A stretch of DNA of 64,000 nucleotides from DATAGF01 sp963834875 (GTDB lineage: Bacteria > Actinomycetota > Thermoleophilia > Miltoncostaeales > Miltoncostaeaceae), in NCBI GenBank assembly GCA_963834875.1, contig CAWIDG010000017.1, positions 6,369 through 70,368 on the forward strand, written 5' to 3'. Under the pieces are notes generated by a model. It was not told where the DNA came from. It saw nothing but the letters and a program-made list of their open reading frames with translations, and made no database searches. Within the stretch, counting starts at the first letter, position 1. The number at the start of each line of letters is the position of its first letter. The position numbers and the translations under genes were made by a program. Shown here piece after piece: positions 45,085 to 52,305 of this stretch.

Positions 45085-46453
45085 TCAGGCGAGGGCGCTC
45101 CGCACGGCGCCCTGCACCCGCTCGCCGAGGGTCGGGTGGATGTGGATCGCGGACAGCAGCGGGTCCGCGCTGCCGGCCTCCATCGCCACGGCGACCGGGT
45201 GGATGAGGTCGGCGGCGTGGTACGCGAGCACGTGGGCGCCGAGGATGCGGCGCGTCGAGCGGTCAACCACCGCCTTCACGGTCCCGCGCTCCTGTCCCCA
45301 CGCCCGGGCCTTGCCGCCCGAGAAGCCCGACGTGGCCACGCCGACGTCGTGGCCGGCCTCGCGCGCCTGCGCCTCGGTGAGCCCGATCGTCACGTACTCG
45401 GGATCGGTGAAGATCGCCCTCGGGCCGTCGTCGCGGCTGACGTCGTGGGGGTCGATGTCCAGGGCGTTGTCCACGGCCTCGCGCCCCAGGCGGCGCGCCG
45501 TCGGCGTGAAGGCGCCGAACGGCGGGCCGAGCACGTCGCCGGCGGCGAAGTGGCCGTCCCGGGAGGTGCGAAGGCGCGCGTCGACCGGGATGCCCTTGGG
45601 ACCGCCATCAACGCCCGCCGCCTCCAGCCGCAGCGACTCGACCGCCGGCCCGCGGCCGGCGCCGAGCAGGATCGCGTCGCCGTCCAGCTCGCGGGTCCGC
45701 CCCTCGTGCTGGACGGTCAGGCGCGGCCCGCCGCCGGGCCGCGCCTGCGCCCGCTCGATCCGCGCGCCGGTCATCAGCTCGATGCCCTCGCCCGCGAGCA
45801 GCTCGGCCAGGGTCGTCGCCGATCTCGGGCTCGGCGTCCGGCAGCAGGCGCTCGGTCACCTCCACCAGCGTCACCCGCGAGCCGAGCCGGCCGAGGGCCT
45901 GGCCGAGCTCGAGGCCCACGGGCCCCGCCCCGATGACGAGCAGGCGCTCCGGCAGCTCCCGCAGGCGCAGGACGTCGTCGCTCGTCAGGTAGCCGACCTC
46001 GTCCAGGCCCGGGACCGGCAGCGGCCGGGGCGCGGCGCCGGCCGCGATCACCACCCGCGGAGCGCGCAGGCGCTCGCCGTCGACGCTCACGACGCCCGGC
46101 TCCTCGAAGCGCGCCTCCCCCATGACCAGCCGCACGCCCGGCAGCGACTCCAGGTGGGACCGCGCCCCGTCGGCCCCCTTGTCGACGATCGCCTGGACGC
46201 GCCCGATCACCGCCCCCACGTCAACCTCGAACCCGTTGACCCGCACGCCGTACCCGGCCGCCGAGCGCACCTCGTGGGCGACCTCGGCGCTGCGGATGAG
46301 CGCCTTGCTCGGGATGCACCCGCGGATCGGGCAGGTGCCGCCGACCCGGTCGCGCTCGATCACCGCGACGGTCGCCTCGGCGGCGGACGCCCGCTCCGCC
46401 GCGTTCATCCCGGCCATGCCGGCGCCGATCACGATCAGGTCGACGTCGGCCAC
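45085..46453 (-). CDS. Dihydrolipoamide-dehydrogenase-like disulfide oxidoreductase (frame break near 45825)
   Basis: This ~455-residue flavoprotein has the FAD motif LIVIGAGMAGMNAAERA (~6-22), redox cysteines VGGTCPIRGCIPSKAL (C-x4-C, ~39-54), NAD(P) motif LLVIGAGPVGLELGQAL (~170), FAD loop GHFAAGDVLG, and the C-terminal HIHPTLGERV with the catalytic His-Glu pair. An additional base near 45825 splits it. Closest types are mercuric-reductase/lipoamide-dehydrogenase-like enzymes. No lipoyl partner genes are nearby, so it may reduce a thiol or quinone instead. The GTG start is preceded by a leaderless-type TAGGCT. Confidence 0.87.
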
Positions 46454-46460
46454 GGTGGTG

Positions 46461-46466
46461 AGCCTA
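46461..46466 (-). promoter_or_regulatory. -10 box TAGGCT (minus strand), probable leaderless promoter
   Basis: On the minus strand TAGGCT ends seven bases before the GTG at 46453 of the disulfide oxidoreductase gene. Confidence 0.45.
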
Positions 46467-46501
46467 CCCGCGGCCTCGCTCCCCGAACCCGGTCCGGCGC
46501 C

Positions 46502-46531
46502 TGGACCGTCGGCCGCGCCCGCCGCTATCGT
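46502..46531 (+). promoter_or_regulatory. Promoter of the short-ORF RNA unit
   Basis: TATCGT (46526-46531) is a good actinobacterial -10, with TGGACC about 18 bases upstream as a plausible -35. It would start transcription near 46538, giving a short leader before an extended Shine-Dalgarno at 46545-46556. Confidence 0.45.
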
Positions 46532-46560
46532 CCTCTCACCACGGAAAGGAGGTGGTCCTA

Positions 46561-46593
46561 TTGCATAGCACCAGTGGAGGTGGCAGTAGCTAG
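46561..46593 (+). CDS. 10-residue leader peptide (TTG start)
   Basis: TTG-CAT-AGC-ACC-AGT-GGA-GGT-GGC-AGT-AGC-TAG encodes MHSTSGGGSS. The start lies eight bases after a near-ideal AGGAGG within an extended anti-16S match, unusually strong for this window. The last four codons lie inside the long RNA stem, so a translating ribosome would melt it. It is too short for homology; support is the ribosome-binding site and placement only. Confidence 0.4.
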   Translation: MHSTSGGGSS

Positions 46594-46666
46594 GGGCGCG
46601 CCCCTACGCGCAAGCGGCAGCTAGGGGGAGCGCAACCGCGCCCCTCGGCAATCCACTGCTGCCACC

Positions 46667-46710
46667 GGGGGCCTGGGGCGGTGCTCGAGCCACCCCGGGC
46701 CCCTTTGCTT
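46667..46710 (+). terminator. Intrinsic terminator of the RNA unit
   Basis: A long GC hairpin (GGGGCCTGGGGCGGTG opposite CCACCCCGGGCCCC, loop CTCGAG) is followed by TTTGCTT. It separates the RNA unit from tRNA-Glu, which starts only eight bases later, so tRNA-Glu either reads through or has a promoter overlapping this hairpin. Confidence 0.6.
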
Positions 46711-46717
46711 GTCCCCC

Positions 46718-46790
46718 GCCCCCATCGTCTAGCGGCCCAGGACACCGCCCTTTCAAGGCGGCGGCACGGGTTCGAATCCCGTTGGGGGCA
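46718..46790 (+). tRNA. tRNA-Glu (TTC anticodon)
   Basis: This 73-base gene has acceptor GCCCCCA pairing with TGGGGGC (46783-46789) and discriminator A at 46790. The anticodon stem is CCGCC/GGCGG-type around loop CTTTCAA with TTC at its centre, and the T-arm is ACGGG-TTCGAAT-CCCGT. No CCA is encoded. Its 3' 42 bases are repeated at 50686-50727. Confidence 0.93.
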
Positions 46791-46791
46791 T
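46750..46791 (+). repeat. Direct repeat copy 1 within tRNA-Glu (putative attL/attB-type site)
   Basis: This 42-base stretch, from the anticodon loop to one base past the tRNA end, matches 50686-50727 with a single mismatch. Using the 3' half of a tRNA is the usual attachment site choice of tyrosine-integrase elements. Confidence 0.7.
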
Positions 46792-47125
46792 TCCGTCTCG
46801 GATACTCAGGATCGGCCAGTTCAAGGCGTTTTCGGCTGACGAGCATTCCACGCCCGTCACCGCCACAGGACGCCTCCGGCCGCCTCAGACCGCCAGATTG
46901 CCCCAGATTGCCCCCAGATCTTTCGTCGGCCCTGGGAGGGCCTCCCACACCATGAGGAGGGCTCAGATGGGCAGGTCCGGGCCGCCCTTATGAGGCGGGC
47001 CCGGCGAGAGGTCAAGACATGGCCAACGGCGGACGGCAGGGGTTCAGTGGGGCCCGGAGGAGGCCGAGGTGGTTCCCGATGGCGTCTGTGTTGCAGGAGA
47101 CCAGCGAGACGGAACACCCGGCCGA
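46791..47125 (+). other. Intergenic region at the left end of the tRNA-flanked segment
   Basis: No gene is supportable in these 335 bases. The sequence GGATCGGCCAGTTCAAGGC (46809-46827) recurs with one difference at 48137-48155. The region looks less GC-rich than its surroundings by eye. Minus-strand frames here are tRNA-antisense artefacts. Confidence 0.5.
46809..46827 (+). repeat. 19-base direct repeat, copy 1
   Basis: It matches 48137-48155 at 18 of 19 positions. The pair encloses the secreted-protein gene at 47126-47929 inside the tRNA-Glu-flanked segment, so it could mark a smaller nested insertion. Confidence 0.4.
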
Positions 47126-47929
47126 ATGAGCGGCGGCCTGACCCGTCGGCTTCGCCGGGCGGCCTTGGCCGCCGGACTTCTTGCCGCCTTGGGCGCGCTG
47201 ATGTCGGGGGGCGCGGGAACGGCGCTGGCCGATCGAGCTGCCACTGCCGAGGAAGTCGGTTCGATGCTCGCGGCTGTGAGCGCCCCGGACCCCGACCCGG
47301 AGATCGCCCTGACAGCCACCGCCGCCCGCGTCTCGACCATCGATGGGCGATGGGCCTATGCGGACGTCTCTGGCACTCACCGCGGCGAGCAGCTGCAGGG
47401 GGCCCGATACGTCCTACGACGCGCCGATCCAACCGCTTTCGCATGGAACATCGCGACGGTGGGCTCCTCGCTTGGGGGTTGTCGATTCATGCGCGGTCTC
47501 GGGATGCCGGCAGCCGTGGTCGATGACCTCGGTGTCTCGCACGAGATCTCGTACTCCTGCGTGAACCCACCCCCGACCGCAGTGCCATGTCTCGTCAACC
47601 GACCCGGTGCCTGGTTGTCGCTCGCCCGACGGAGACCGCAGCGCTGCGACCTGTCGCTGAGCGGGGATGACCAGCCCTCGAACCCATGGTTCATGCGGCT
47701 CCGGGCACTGAAATGGATCCGGATCGGCGACGACGAGGCCGTGGCGGTCGGGGCGATCCTTGGGAACCATTATCCGTTCACCCCGGCCAAGGTCCGGGTA
47801 CGGTTTCGCGGGCGGCTGGAGGCGTACTGCGGCCCGCAGTACGCCAGGGCGGTCGTGTCGACTCGGTACGGGCATCGCTCTGGACCACTCAGCTTCGGTC
47901 AATGCCCCCGGGTGCCCCAAGACCGCTGA
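47126..47929 (+). CDS. Secreted Cys-containing protein of unknown function (island cargo)
   Basis: This 267-residue protein has a signal peptide MSGGLTRRLRRAALAAG, a hydrophobic core and cleavage near TALA-DR (~36). The mature part has a helical start (TAEEVGSMLAAV), an SnoaL-like or ferredoxin-like strand region (ARVSTIDGRWAYADVSGTH), and paired cysteines in SSLGGCRF, SYSCVNPP, VPCLVNRP, RRCDLS, YCGPQY and FGQCP that could form three disulfides. I recognise no family. Codon choice looks somewhat less GC-biased than the neighbours, consistent with transfer. The ATG at 47126 starts the signal peptide; an upstream GTG/ATG at 47069 would spoil it. Confidence 0.6.
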   Translation: MSGGLTRRLRRAALAAGLLAALGALMSGGAGTALADRAATAEEVGSMLAAVSAPDPDPEIALTATAARVSTIDGRWAYADVSGTHRGEQLQGARYVLRRADPTAFAWNIATVGSSLGGCRFMRGLGMPAAVVDDLGVSHEISYSCVNPPPTAVPCLVNRPGAWLSLARRRPQRCDLSLSGDDQPSNPWFMRLRALKWIRIGDDEAVAVGAILGNHYPFTPAKVRVRFRGRLEAYCGPQYARAVVSTRYGHRSGPLSFGQCPRVPQDR

Positions 47930-47959
47930 CATCCACCGAGTTTCGCGAGCCCGCCGCGG

Positions 47960-47982
47960 CTAGGTCTGTCCTACAGACCTAG
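47960..47982. repeat. Perfect inverted repeat CTAGGTCTGT-CCT-ACAGACCTAG
   Basis: A ten-base-pair stem with a three-base spacer lies 30 bases after the secreted-protein stop. It has no T-run, and its low GC contrasts with the region. It could be a terminator for that gene, an operator or a recombination site. Confidence 0.55.
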
Positions 47983-48136
47983 ATTCGGTTGACGGGCAGC
48001 GGTGTCCACACCGTCCAGACGCCTCTCGCGTGAGCACGCGCTCCCGTCCCAGCTATCCGGCACCGGCGCCGCGCTGGCCTACCTGGAGGGGGCGACCGGG
48101 CATCGACCCGGCGGACGGGCGCCGCTCAGAGAGCCG

Positions 48137-48155
48137 GGATCGGCCAGCTCAAGGC
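48137..48155 (+). repeat. 19-base direct repeat, copy 2
   Basis: GGATCGGCCAGCTCAAGGC is the partner of 46809-46827, with one difference. Confidence 0.4.
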
Positions 48156-48267
48156 CGTCGCGCCGGAACTTCTTCGGACACCACCAGCCCGGTCGGCGAC
48201 CCGAGCGGTCGGGGAGCTCGAGGTCCGGAAAGCGCGCCCCCGCGGCCAGGTCTTGGGCGGCGACGGC

Positions 48268-50005
48268 TCACTGAACCTGCGCGTCGCGGCCCAGCCCGCC
48301 GAGCAGCCGGTCCCGGCCGCCGCCCCCCAGCAGCCGATCGCGACCCGGGCCGCCCAGCAGCCGATCGCGACCCGGGCCGCCCAGCAGAACGTCGCGGCCG
48401 GCCTCGCCGCGCAGCACGTCCCCGCCCCCGCCTCCGAGGATTCGGTCCGCCCCGGGGCCGCCGCAGATCTGATCGCGCGCTCCCAGCCCCCTGATCACGT
48501 CATCGCCGGCCAGCCCGGCGATGACGTCGCGTCGGCGCGTGCCCCTCAAGGCGTCCGCGCCTCGGGTGCCGACGATGGTCGCCCGCGCGCCGGCGCAGCG
48601 GGCCGACGCCCGGCCGAGCACGCCGCCCGCCGCCGGCGTCGTGAAGGTTCGGATGGCGCCGACCGAGGTGCCGGCGGCGTTCGTGGCCACCAGCCGGTAC
48701 TCGAGCGTCGTGCGCGGCGCGAGCCCGCTCAGGGTCGCCGACACCGGCAGGGCCCCCGGGCCCTCGGCGCCGGTCGCCGCCTGCTGGAGGGGCGAGGAGA
48801 TGAACGCGCCCCCGGCCGGGCGGTACTCGAAGCGCACGCTCGTCGCCCGGGCCTCGGGGTTCACCGCGCCGGATACCCGGGCCTGGGTCGGCGAGAGCGC
48901 CTGCGCCTCGCCCGTGGCCGCCTCCGGCGGCGTCGCGATGGCGGCCACCCCGCCGGGGTCGGCCTGCTCGGTGAACCAGATGCGCTCGTCGCGGCCGGCC
49001 GTGATCCCGGTGGGCGTCGTGCTCGCGCGGAAGCCCGGCGTCGCGCCGCCGGCGAACTCGGTCACCGAGCCGTCGCCGTTCACCCGCGCCACCCGCCCGG
49101 GCGGGGCCTGCTCGGTGAACCAGATCCGGCCGTCCGGGCCGGTCGTGATGTCCGTCGGGGTGGCGTTTGCGCTGAAGCCCGATGTCACGCCGCCGACGAG
49201 CTCGGTGACCGTACCGTCGCCGTTCACCCGCGCCACCCGCCCGGGCGGGGCCTGCTCGGTGAACCAGATCCGGCCGTCCGGGCCGGTCGTGACGTCGCGC
49301 GGCGTGCCGTTAGCGCTGAAGCCGGGGGTCACGCCGCCGACGAGCTCGGTGACGGTGTCGTCGGCGTTGACCCGCGCCACCCGGCCCGGGTCGCCTGACT
49401 GCGCGAACCAGATCCTGCCGTCGGGGCCGCTCGCGATCCCGCGCGGCCCGCCGTTGGCGGTGAACCCGGTCGTCGCGCCGCCGACGAGCTCGGTCACGGT
49501 GCCGTCGCCGTTCACGCGGGAGACCCGGCCCGGATTGACCAGCCCGGTGAACCAGATCCTGCCGTCGGGGCCGCTCGCGATCCCGCGCGGCCCGCCGTTA
49601 GCGGTGAACCCGGTCGTCGCGCCGCCGACGAGCTCGGTCACGGTGCCGTCGGCGTTCACCCGCCCCACCCGGCCGGGGTTCTGGAACTCCGTGAACCAGA
49701 GGTTGCCGTCCGGGCCGGCCACGATCTCGGTCGGTCCAGCGTTCGCGCTGAAGCCGGTCGTCACCCCGCCGATGAGCTCGGTGACCGTCCCGTTCAACGT
49801 TGGTCCGCGCCACCCGCCCGGGCGGAGCCTGCTCGGTGAACCAGATCCTGCCGTCCGGGCCGACCGCGATGCCGACCGGCGCGCCGTTGGCGCTGAAGCC
49901 GGTCGTCACCCCGCCGGTGAGCTCGGTGACCGTCGCCGCCCACGCCGCCCCGCCGAGGACCGCGCAGGCCAGGGCGGCGATGGCGACGCTCCTGCGCGTA
50001 CTCAG
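48268..50005 (-). CDS. Virginiamycin-lyase-like seven-repeat propeller with Fn3-like and RTX repeats (frame break near 49802)
   Basis: This ~578-residue secreted protein has a probable CTG start at 50005 behind GGGAGGGAG, with signal peptide STRRSVAIAALACAVLGG and cleavage near AWA. Seven ~42-residue repeats carry VTELxGGxTxGFxANxxPxxIxxGPDGRIWFTE and GRVARVN, the streptogramin (virginiamycin B) lyase blade pattern. A Fn3-like strand region (SVRFEYRPAGGAF) follows, then hemolysin-type calcium-binding nonapeptides (GGPGADRILGG and GGPGRDRLLGG series). The break near 49802 lies between blades 1 and 2. The catalytic His of Vgb is not evident, so lyase activity is doubtful; a surface-binding role is more likely. 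Confidence 0.78.
48960..49935. repeat. Seven tandem ~126-base repeats encoding propeller blades
   Basis: Blade-encoding units recur at about 126-base spacing. Identical 25-30-base stretches, such as the one encoding GPDGRIWFTEQ, appear in several units. The high identity between neighbours suggests recent unit duplication or conversion and makes the region prone to misassembly. Confidence 0.8.
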
Positions 50006-50170
50006 CGGCGCTCCCTCCCGATCACGAACTCCCGGTCGAGACTACCTCCCGGGCGCCCGCGGCGGCCAGACGGCCCGCTCTCCAAGCTGAGACTCCATGC
50101 AACCTCGCTGTGTAGACGCCGCCGATCGGCTGGCGGCAGGCGGCGCCCCTCGGACGCCACCTCCCGTCAA

Positions 50171-50551
50171 TCAGCCGGGCCCGGCGTACCCCGTGGAGCG
50201 GGCTCCGAGGCACCCGTCGGTCGGCTTGACCACCGAGTAGTACGTCCCCTTCGGCAGCAAGCCCTTCTGGGCGAAGGTCCAGAAATACAGGCCCTTGATG
50301 GTGAGCCCTTCCTTGGACTTGGTTACGCCGATCTTCTGATCCGCGCCCGGGCGCTTCCGGAAGATCGTGACGACGCGCTTGTTCGCACACGCCTTCTTCA
50401 CGGAGATCACGTCGCCCGAGAACAGCGTCTCGCCCGAGGCGTAGAACACGCCGTCAGTCGTCACCGTGGTGTGAGTCGCGGCTGACGCCACCGAGACGCA
50501 CGCCATGACCGCGACTGCGGCCAGGGCGGTGATGCTGATGAGCTTCCTCAT
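50171..50551 (-). CDS. Small secreted protein of unknown function
   Basis: This 126-residue protein has a classic signal peptide (MRKLISITALAAVAVMACVSVASA, cleaved before ATHTT; given in part by position 1-24). The mature part is Lys-rich and beta-like (GVFYASGETLFSGDVISVKKA, TIFRKRPGADQKIGVTKS, GLYFWTFAQKGLLPKGTYYSV) with two cysteines (~77 and ~114). The pattern looks like a single Ig/beta-sandwich. AAAGGG lies upstream of the ATG. It sits inside the tRNA-flanked segment. No family is recognised. Confidence 0.65.
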   Translation of the reverse strand: MRKLISITALAAVAVMACVSVASAATHTTVTTDGVFYASGETLFSGDVISVKKACANKRVVTIFRKRPGADQKIGVTKSKEGLTIKGLYFWTFAQKGLLPKGTYYSVVKPTDGCLGARSTGYAGPG

Positions 50552-50685
50552 CGGTGTATCCCTTTGATTGCTTGACCCAGCCGGTCGGCTGGCGGCCGGC
50601 GCCCATGCGGAAGACGCCGCCGTCAGTCAAAGTTCGGCTCCGCAGGCGATAGCTTGAGTCGCCGGGCGAAGGCTGGGGCTGCGCG

Positions 50686-50727
50686 CTTTCAAGGCCGCGG
50701 CACGGGTTCGAATCCCGTTGGGGGCAT
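50686..50727 (+). repeat. Partial tRNA-Glu copy (direct repeat 2, putative attR-type site)
   Basis: This 42-base match to the 3' half of tRNA-Glu (46750-46791) has one mismatch, including the T-arm and acceptor 3' strand. The 5' half of a tRNA is missing upstream, so it is not functional. It defines the right end of a 3.9-kb segment. Confidence 0.75.
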
Positions 50728-50847
50728 CCCCGACACCCACGAAATTCCTGCCCGGCGCCGAGGTCGTAAGTGCCGGGTAGGTGACCGCCGCGATGGTGCA
50801 CTCGTCACGTCACCGCGTCACGAGGCCCCATGCGACACGAGCCCACC

Positions 50848-50940
50848 ATGAGCCGATTCGGCGTCGCCCGCGCGATCCTCGGCTTCCTGGCCGCCCTCGC
50901 GATCGAGCTCGCGGTGCCCCGGCCGAGCCGGCCCGCCTGA
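50848..50940 (+). CDS. Possible 30-residue hydrophobic peptide
   Basis: An ATG-to-TGA frame encodes MSRFGVARAI followed by a hydrophobic stretch (LGFLAALAIELAV) and a basic Pro-rich tail, i.e. a possible single-pass membrane peptide. There is no clear ribosome-binding site, so this is a weak call. Confidence 0.25.
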   Translation: MSRFGVARAILGFLAALAIELAVPRPSRPA

Positions 50941-50963
50941 GCCCCGCCGCCCTCCACGGACGG

Positions 50964-51206
50964 TCAGATCAGGTCGTGCACCTCCTGAACGCGCTCCTCG
51001 TAGAGGTAGTAGACCCAGCCCTCGCCCTCGAGCGCGTCCTCGTCGTCGCCGAACGTCGTCTCCTCGAACGACTTGTAGCCCAGGCGCTCGCCCAGCCCGC
51101 CGTCGATCAGCCGCCGGGCGTTGTACACCTGTGCCTCTGACCAGCCCCGCGCCCGAGCGGCCGCGGCCAGCGGCACGGCCGCGAGATCCTCGTGTCCCGT
51201 CCCCAT
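50964..51206 (-). CDS. Small conserved-looking protein of unknown function
   Basis: This 80-residue acidic protein (VPLAAAARARGWSEAQVYNARRLI, LGYKSFEETTFGDDEDALEGEGWVYYLYEERVQEVHDLI in part) has a good ribosome-binding site (GGGAGG six bases before the ATG). Tyr/Glu-rich composition and codon use look like a real gene. I do not recognise the family. It lies outside the tRNA-flanked segment, on its right. Confidence 0.55.
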   Translation of the reverse strand: MGTGHEDLAAVPLAAAARARGWSEAQVYNARRLIDGGLGERLGYKSFEETTFGDDEDALEGEGWVYYLYEERVQEVHDLI

Positions 51207-51266
51207 TCGCGCCTCCCGGTCGGCGATGGCTCCGATCCTAGAGATCGGAGCGCCTCGTTCAGGGGC

Positions 51267-51272
51267 TAGACT
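51267..51272 (+). promoter_or_regulatory. -10 box TAGACT, probable leaderless promoter
   Basis: TAGACT ends nine bases before the GTG start at 51282, with no Shine-Dalgarno. Confidence 0.45.
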
Positions 51273-51281
51273 CGCGGAGTT

Positions 51282-51937
51282 GTGAGCGAACCCAGGTCGT
51301 CAAGGTTCTCGCTCGGGACACGCATCGCGGCGACGGTCGGCGTGATCGCCTCGATCGTCGGCATCGCGACGGGCATCAAGGCGCTCATCGACGACGATGG
51401 CGGCCCCCCGCCCGGGGAGACGCCGGCGGACATCCGCGCGGCTCACGTCCGCGACTGCGTGCGGGAGCACGAGCTCACCCAGGCAAGCCAGAGGCGAGAG
51501 CCTCTACCAGGCGAGAGCGAGATCACGGAGCCCGACCCCCTGCCCGAGTTCGCGGTCTTCGAGCAGCGCACCTACGCGACCTGCGACTGGCCGCCGCCGC
51601 CCGGCGGGTTCCCCGACGGCTACCTCGCCATCACCGTGACCACCGTTGACGGGCCGGGCGAGTTCGAGGCGACCGGCACGAACTACGCCGACCGGGTGGA
51701 GTCGCGATGCCAGGTCCTCGAGCTCGATTTCATCTTCGGCTCCATGGGCGCCTTCGAGCACCTGCCCCCATCCGCGGTCGGCCCGGCGAGACGCTGCACA
51801 GCAACGGCGAGGCGTGGTCGCCGGGCGCCTTCGGCGCGGGGGAGGACGCCACCCTCCTCTTCTATCCGGCGCGCGACGAGCTCGTCGTGCTTCACAACGC
51901 AAAGAACGCCCTCGAGGACGTTCGCTGCGTCTCCTGA
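51282..51937 (+). CDS. Membrane-anchored extracytoplasmic protein of unknown function (frame break near 51775)
   Basis: This ~218-residue protein has one N-terminal hydrophobic helix (~10-33, TRIAATVGVIASIVGIATGI), then an acidic extracytoplasmic domain with four cysteines (VRDCVREH, ATCDWPPP, ESRCQVLEL, VRCVS). A base correction in the C-run near 51775 joins GAFEHLPP to GRPGETLHSNGEAWSPGAF and a natural end (LVVLHNAKNALEDVRCVS). No family is recognised. It is followed by a strong hairpin and a convergent small gene. Confidence 0.6.
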
Positions 51938-51964
51938 GGCGGCGGCGCCCGCGGCGCCGCCGCC
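51938..51964. terminator. 12-base-pair GC hairpin between convergent genes
   Basis: GGCGGCGGCGCC and GGCGCCGCCGCC form a perfect 12-base-pair stem with the loop CGC, placed exactly between two convergent stop codons. There is no U-tract. Confidence 0.55.
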
Positions 51965-51971
51965 GTGAGGA

Positions 51972-52191
51972 TCAGCGACCCCGCGAGCCGGCAGACGACG
52001 CGGTGGGGCCGCCCGGCGAGATCACCAGCCGCTCGGCCGCGCACGGGTCTCCCCCGGGGCGCCGCATCAGGCCGGCGAGGCGGACGAGCCCAGCCGTCGC
52101 GGATCTGCGCGGCAGCGCGGAACCGCTCGGCCTCGCGGCGGCGGTCGGCGGCGATGGTCGCCGCCAGGTCCTGCATCAGCGTCGGGTTCAT
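51972..52191 (-). CDS. Small protein of unknown function (frame break near 52085)
   Basis: This ~72-residue protein starts MNPTLMQDLAATIAADRRREAERFRAAAQ (given in part), an amphipathic basic helix, with a GGAGG-like site upstream. The remainder (LVRLAGLMRRPGG) needs a one-base correction near 52085 and ends at 51972 beside the convergent hairpin. Short proteins of this pattern are common in actinobacteria, but I know no function. Confidence 0.45.
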
Positions 52192-52305
52192 CTCGGCCTC
52201 CGGTCCCTCGTTGCACCGCCACGCTACGGCGGGCCGGGGGCTCCCCACATCGGGCGACCTCCCCTAGGTTCGGCGGCGGCACCCCCAATTCGGGCGCCGC
52301 GGCGC

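Larger units (their letters stand above)
46538..46710 (+). ncRNA. Structured RNA with a 10-codon ORF, candidate regulatory RNA
   Basis: This ~170-base unit has a promoter in front and a terminator at the end. GGAAAGGAGGTGGTCC (46543-46558) is almost fully complementary to the 16S rRNA 3' end. A TTG-started 10-codon frame follows. An 11-base-pair stem pairs GGTGGCAGTAG (46579-46589) with CTGCTGCCACC (46656-46666). Inside it AGGGGCGCG (46592-46600) can pair either with the adjacent CGCCCCT or with CGCGCCCCT (46637-46645), giving two alternative folds. I do not recognise a named RNA family. Coupling of short-ORF translation to RNA folding is inferred. Confidence 0.5.
47930..48267. other. Intergenic region inside the tRNA-flanked segment
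   Basis: These 338 bases hold a perfect palindrome (47960-47982) and the second copy of a 19-base repeat (48137-48155). I see no coding frame with a ribosome-binding site. The short plus-strand open frames are Arg/Pro-rich shadows. Confidence 0.5.

Noticed and set aside
46604..46948. Minus-strand frame containing NGIRTRAAALKG
   Set aside because: This translation arises from reading a tRNA gene backwards (tRNA-Glu at 46718-46790) and is a known annotation artefact. The frame at 50454-50801 is the same artefact over the partial tRNA copy.
48002..48494. Two overlapping Arg/Pro-rich plus-strand frames
   Set aside because: Low-complexity shadows opposite the RTX repeats and the intergenic region, without ribosome-binding sites.
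46718..50727. Prophage or integrative element with its own integrase
   Set aside because: The flanking repeats support an integration history, but I find no integrase, excisionase, replication or structural phage gene between them, so I do not call a functional mobile element.
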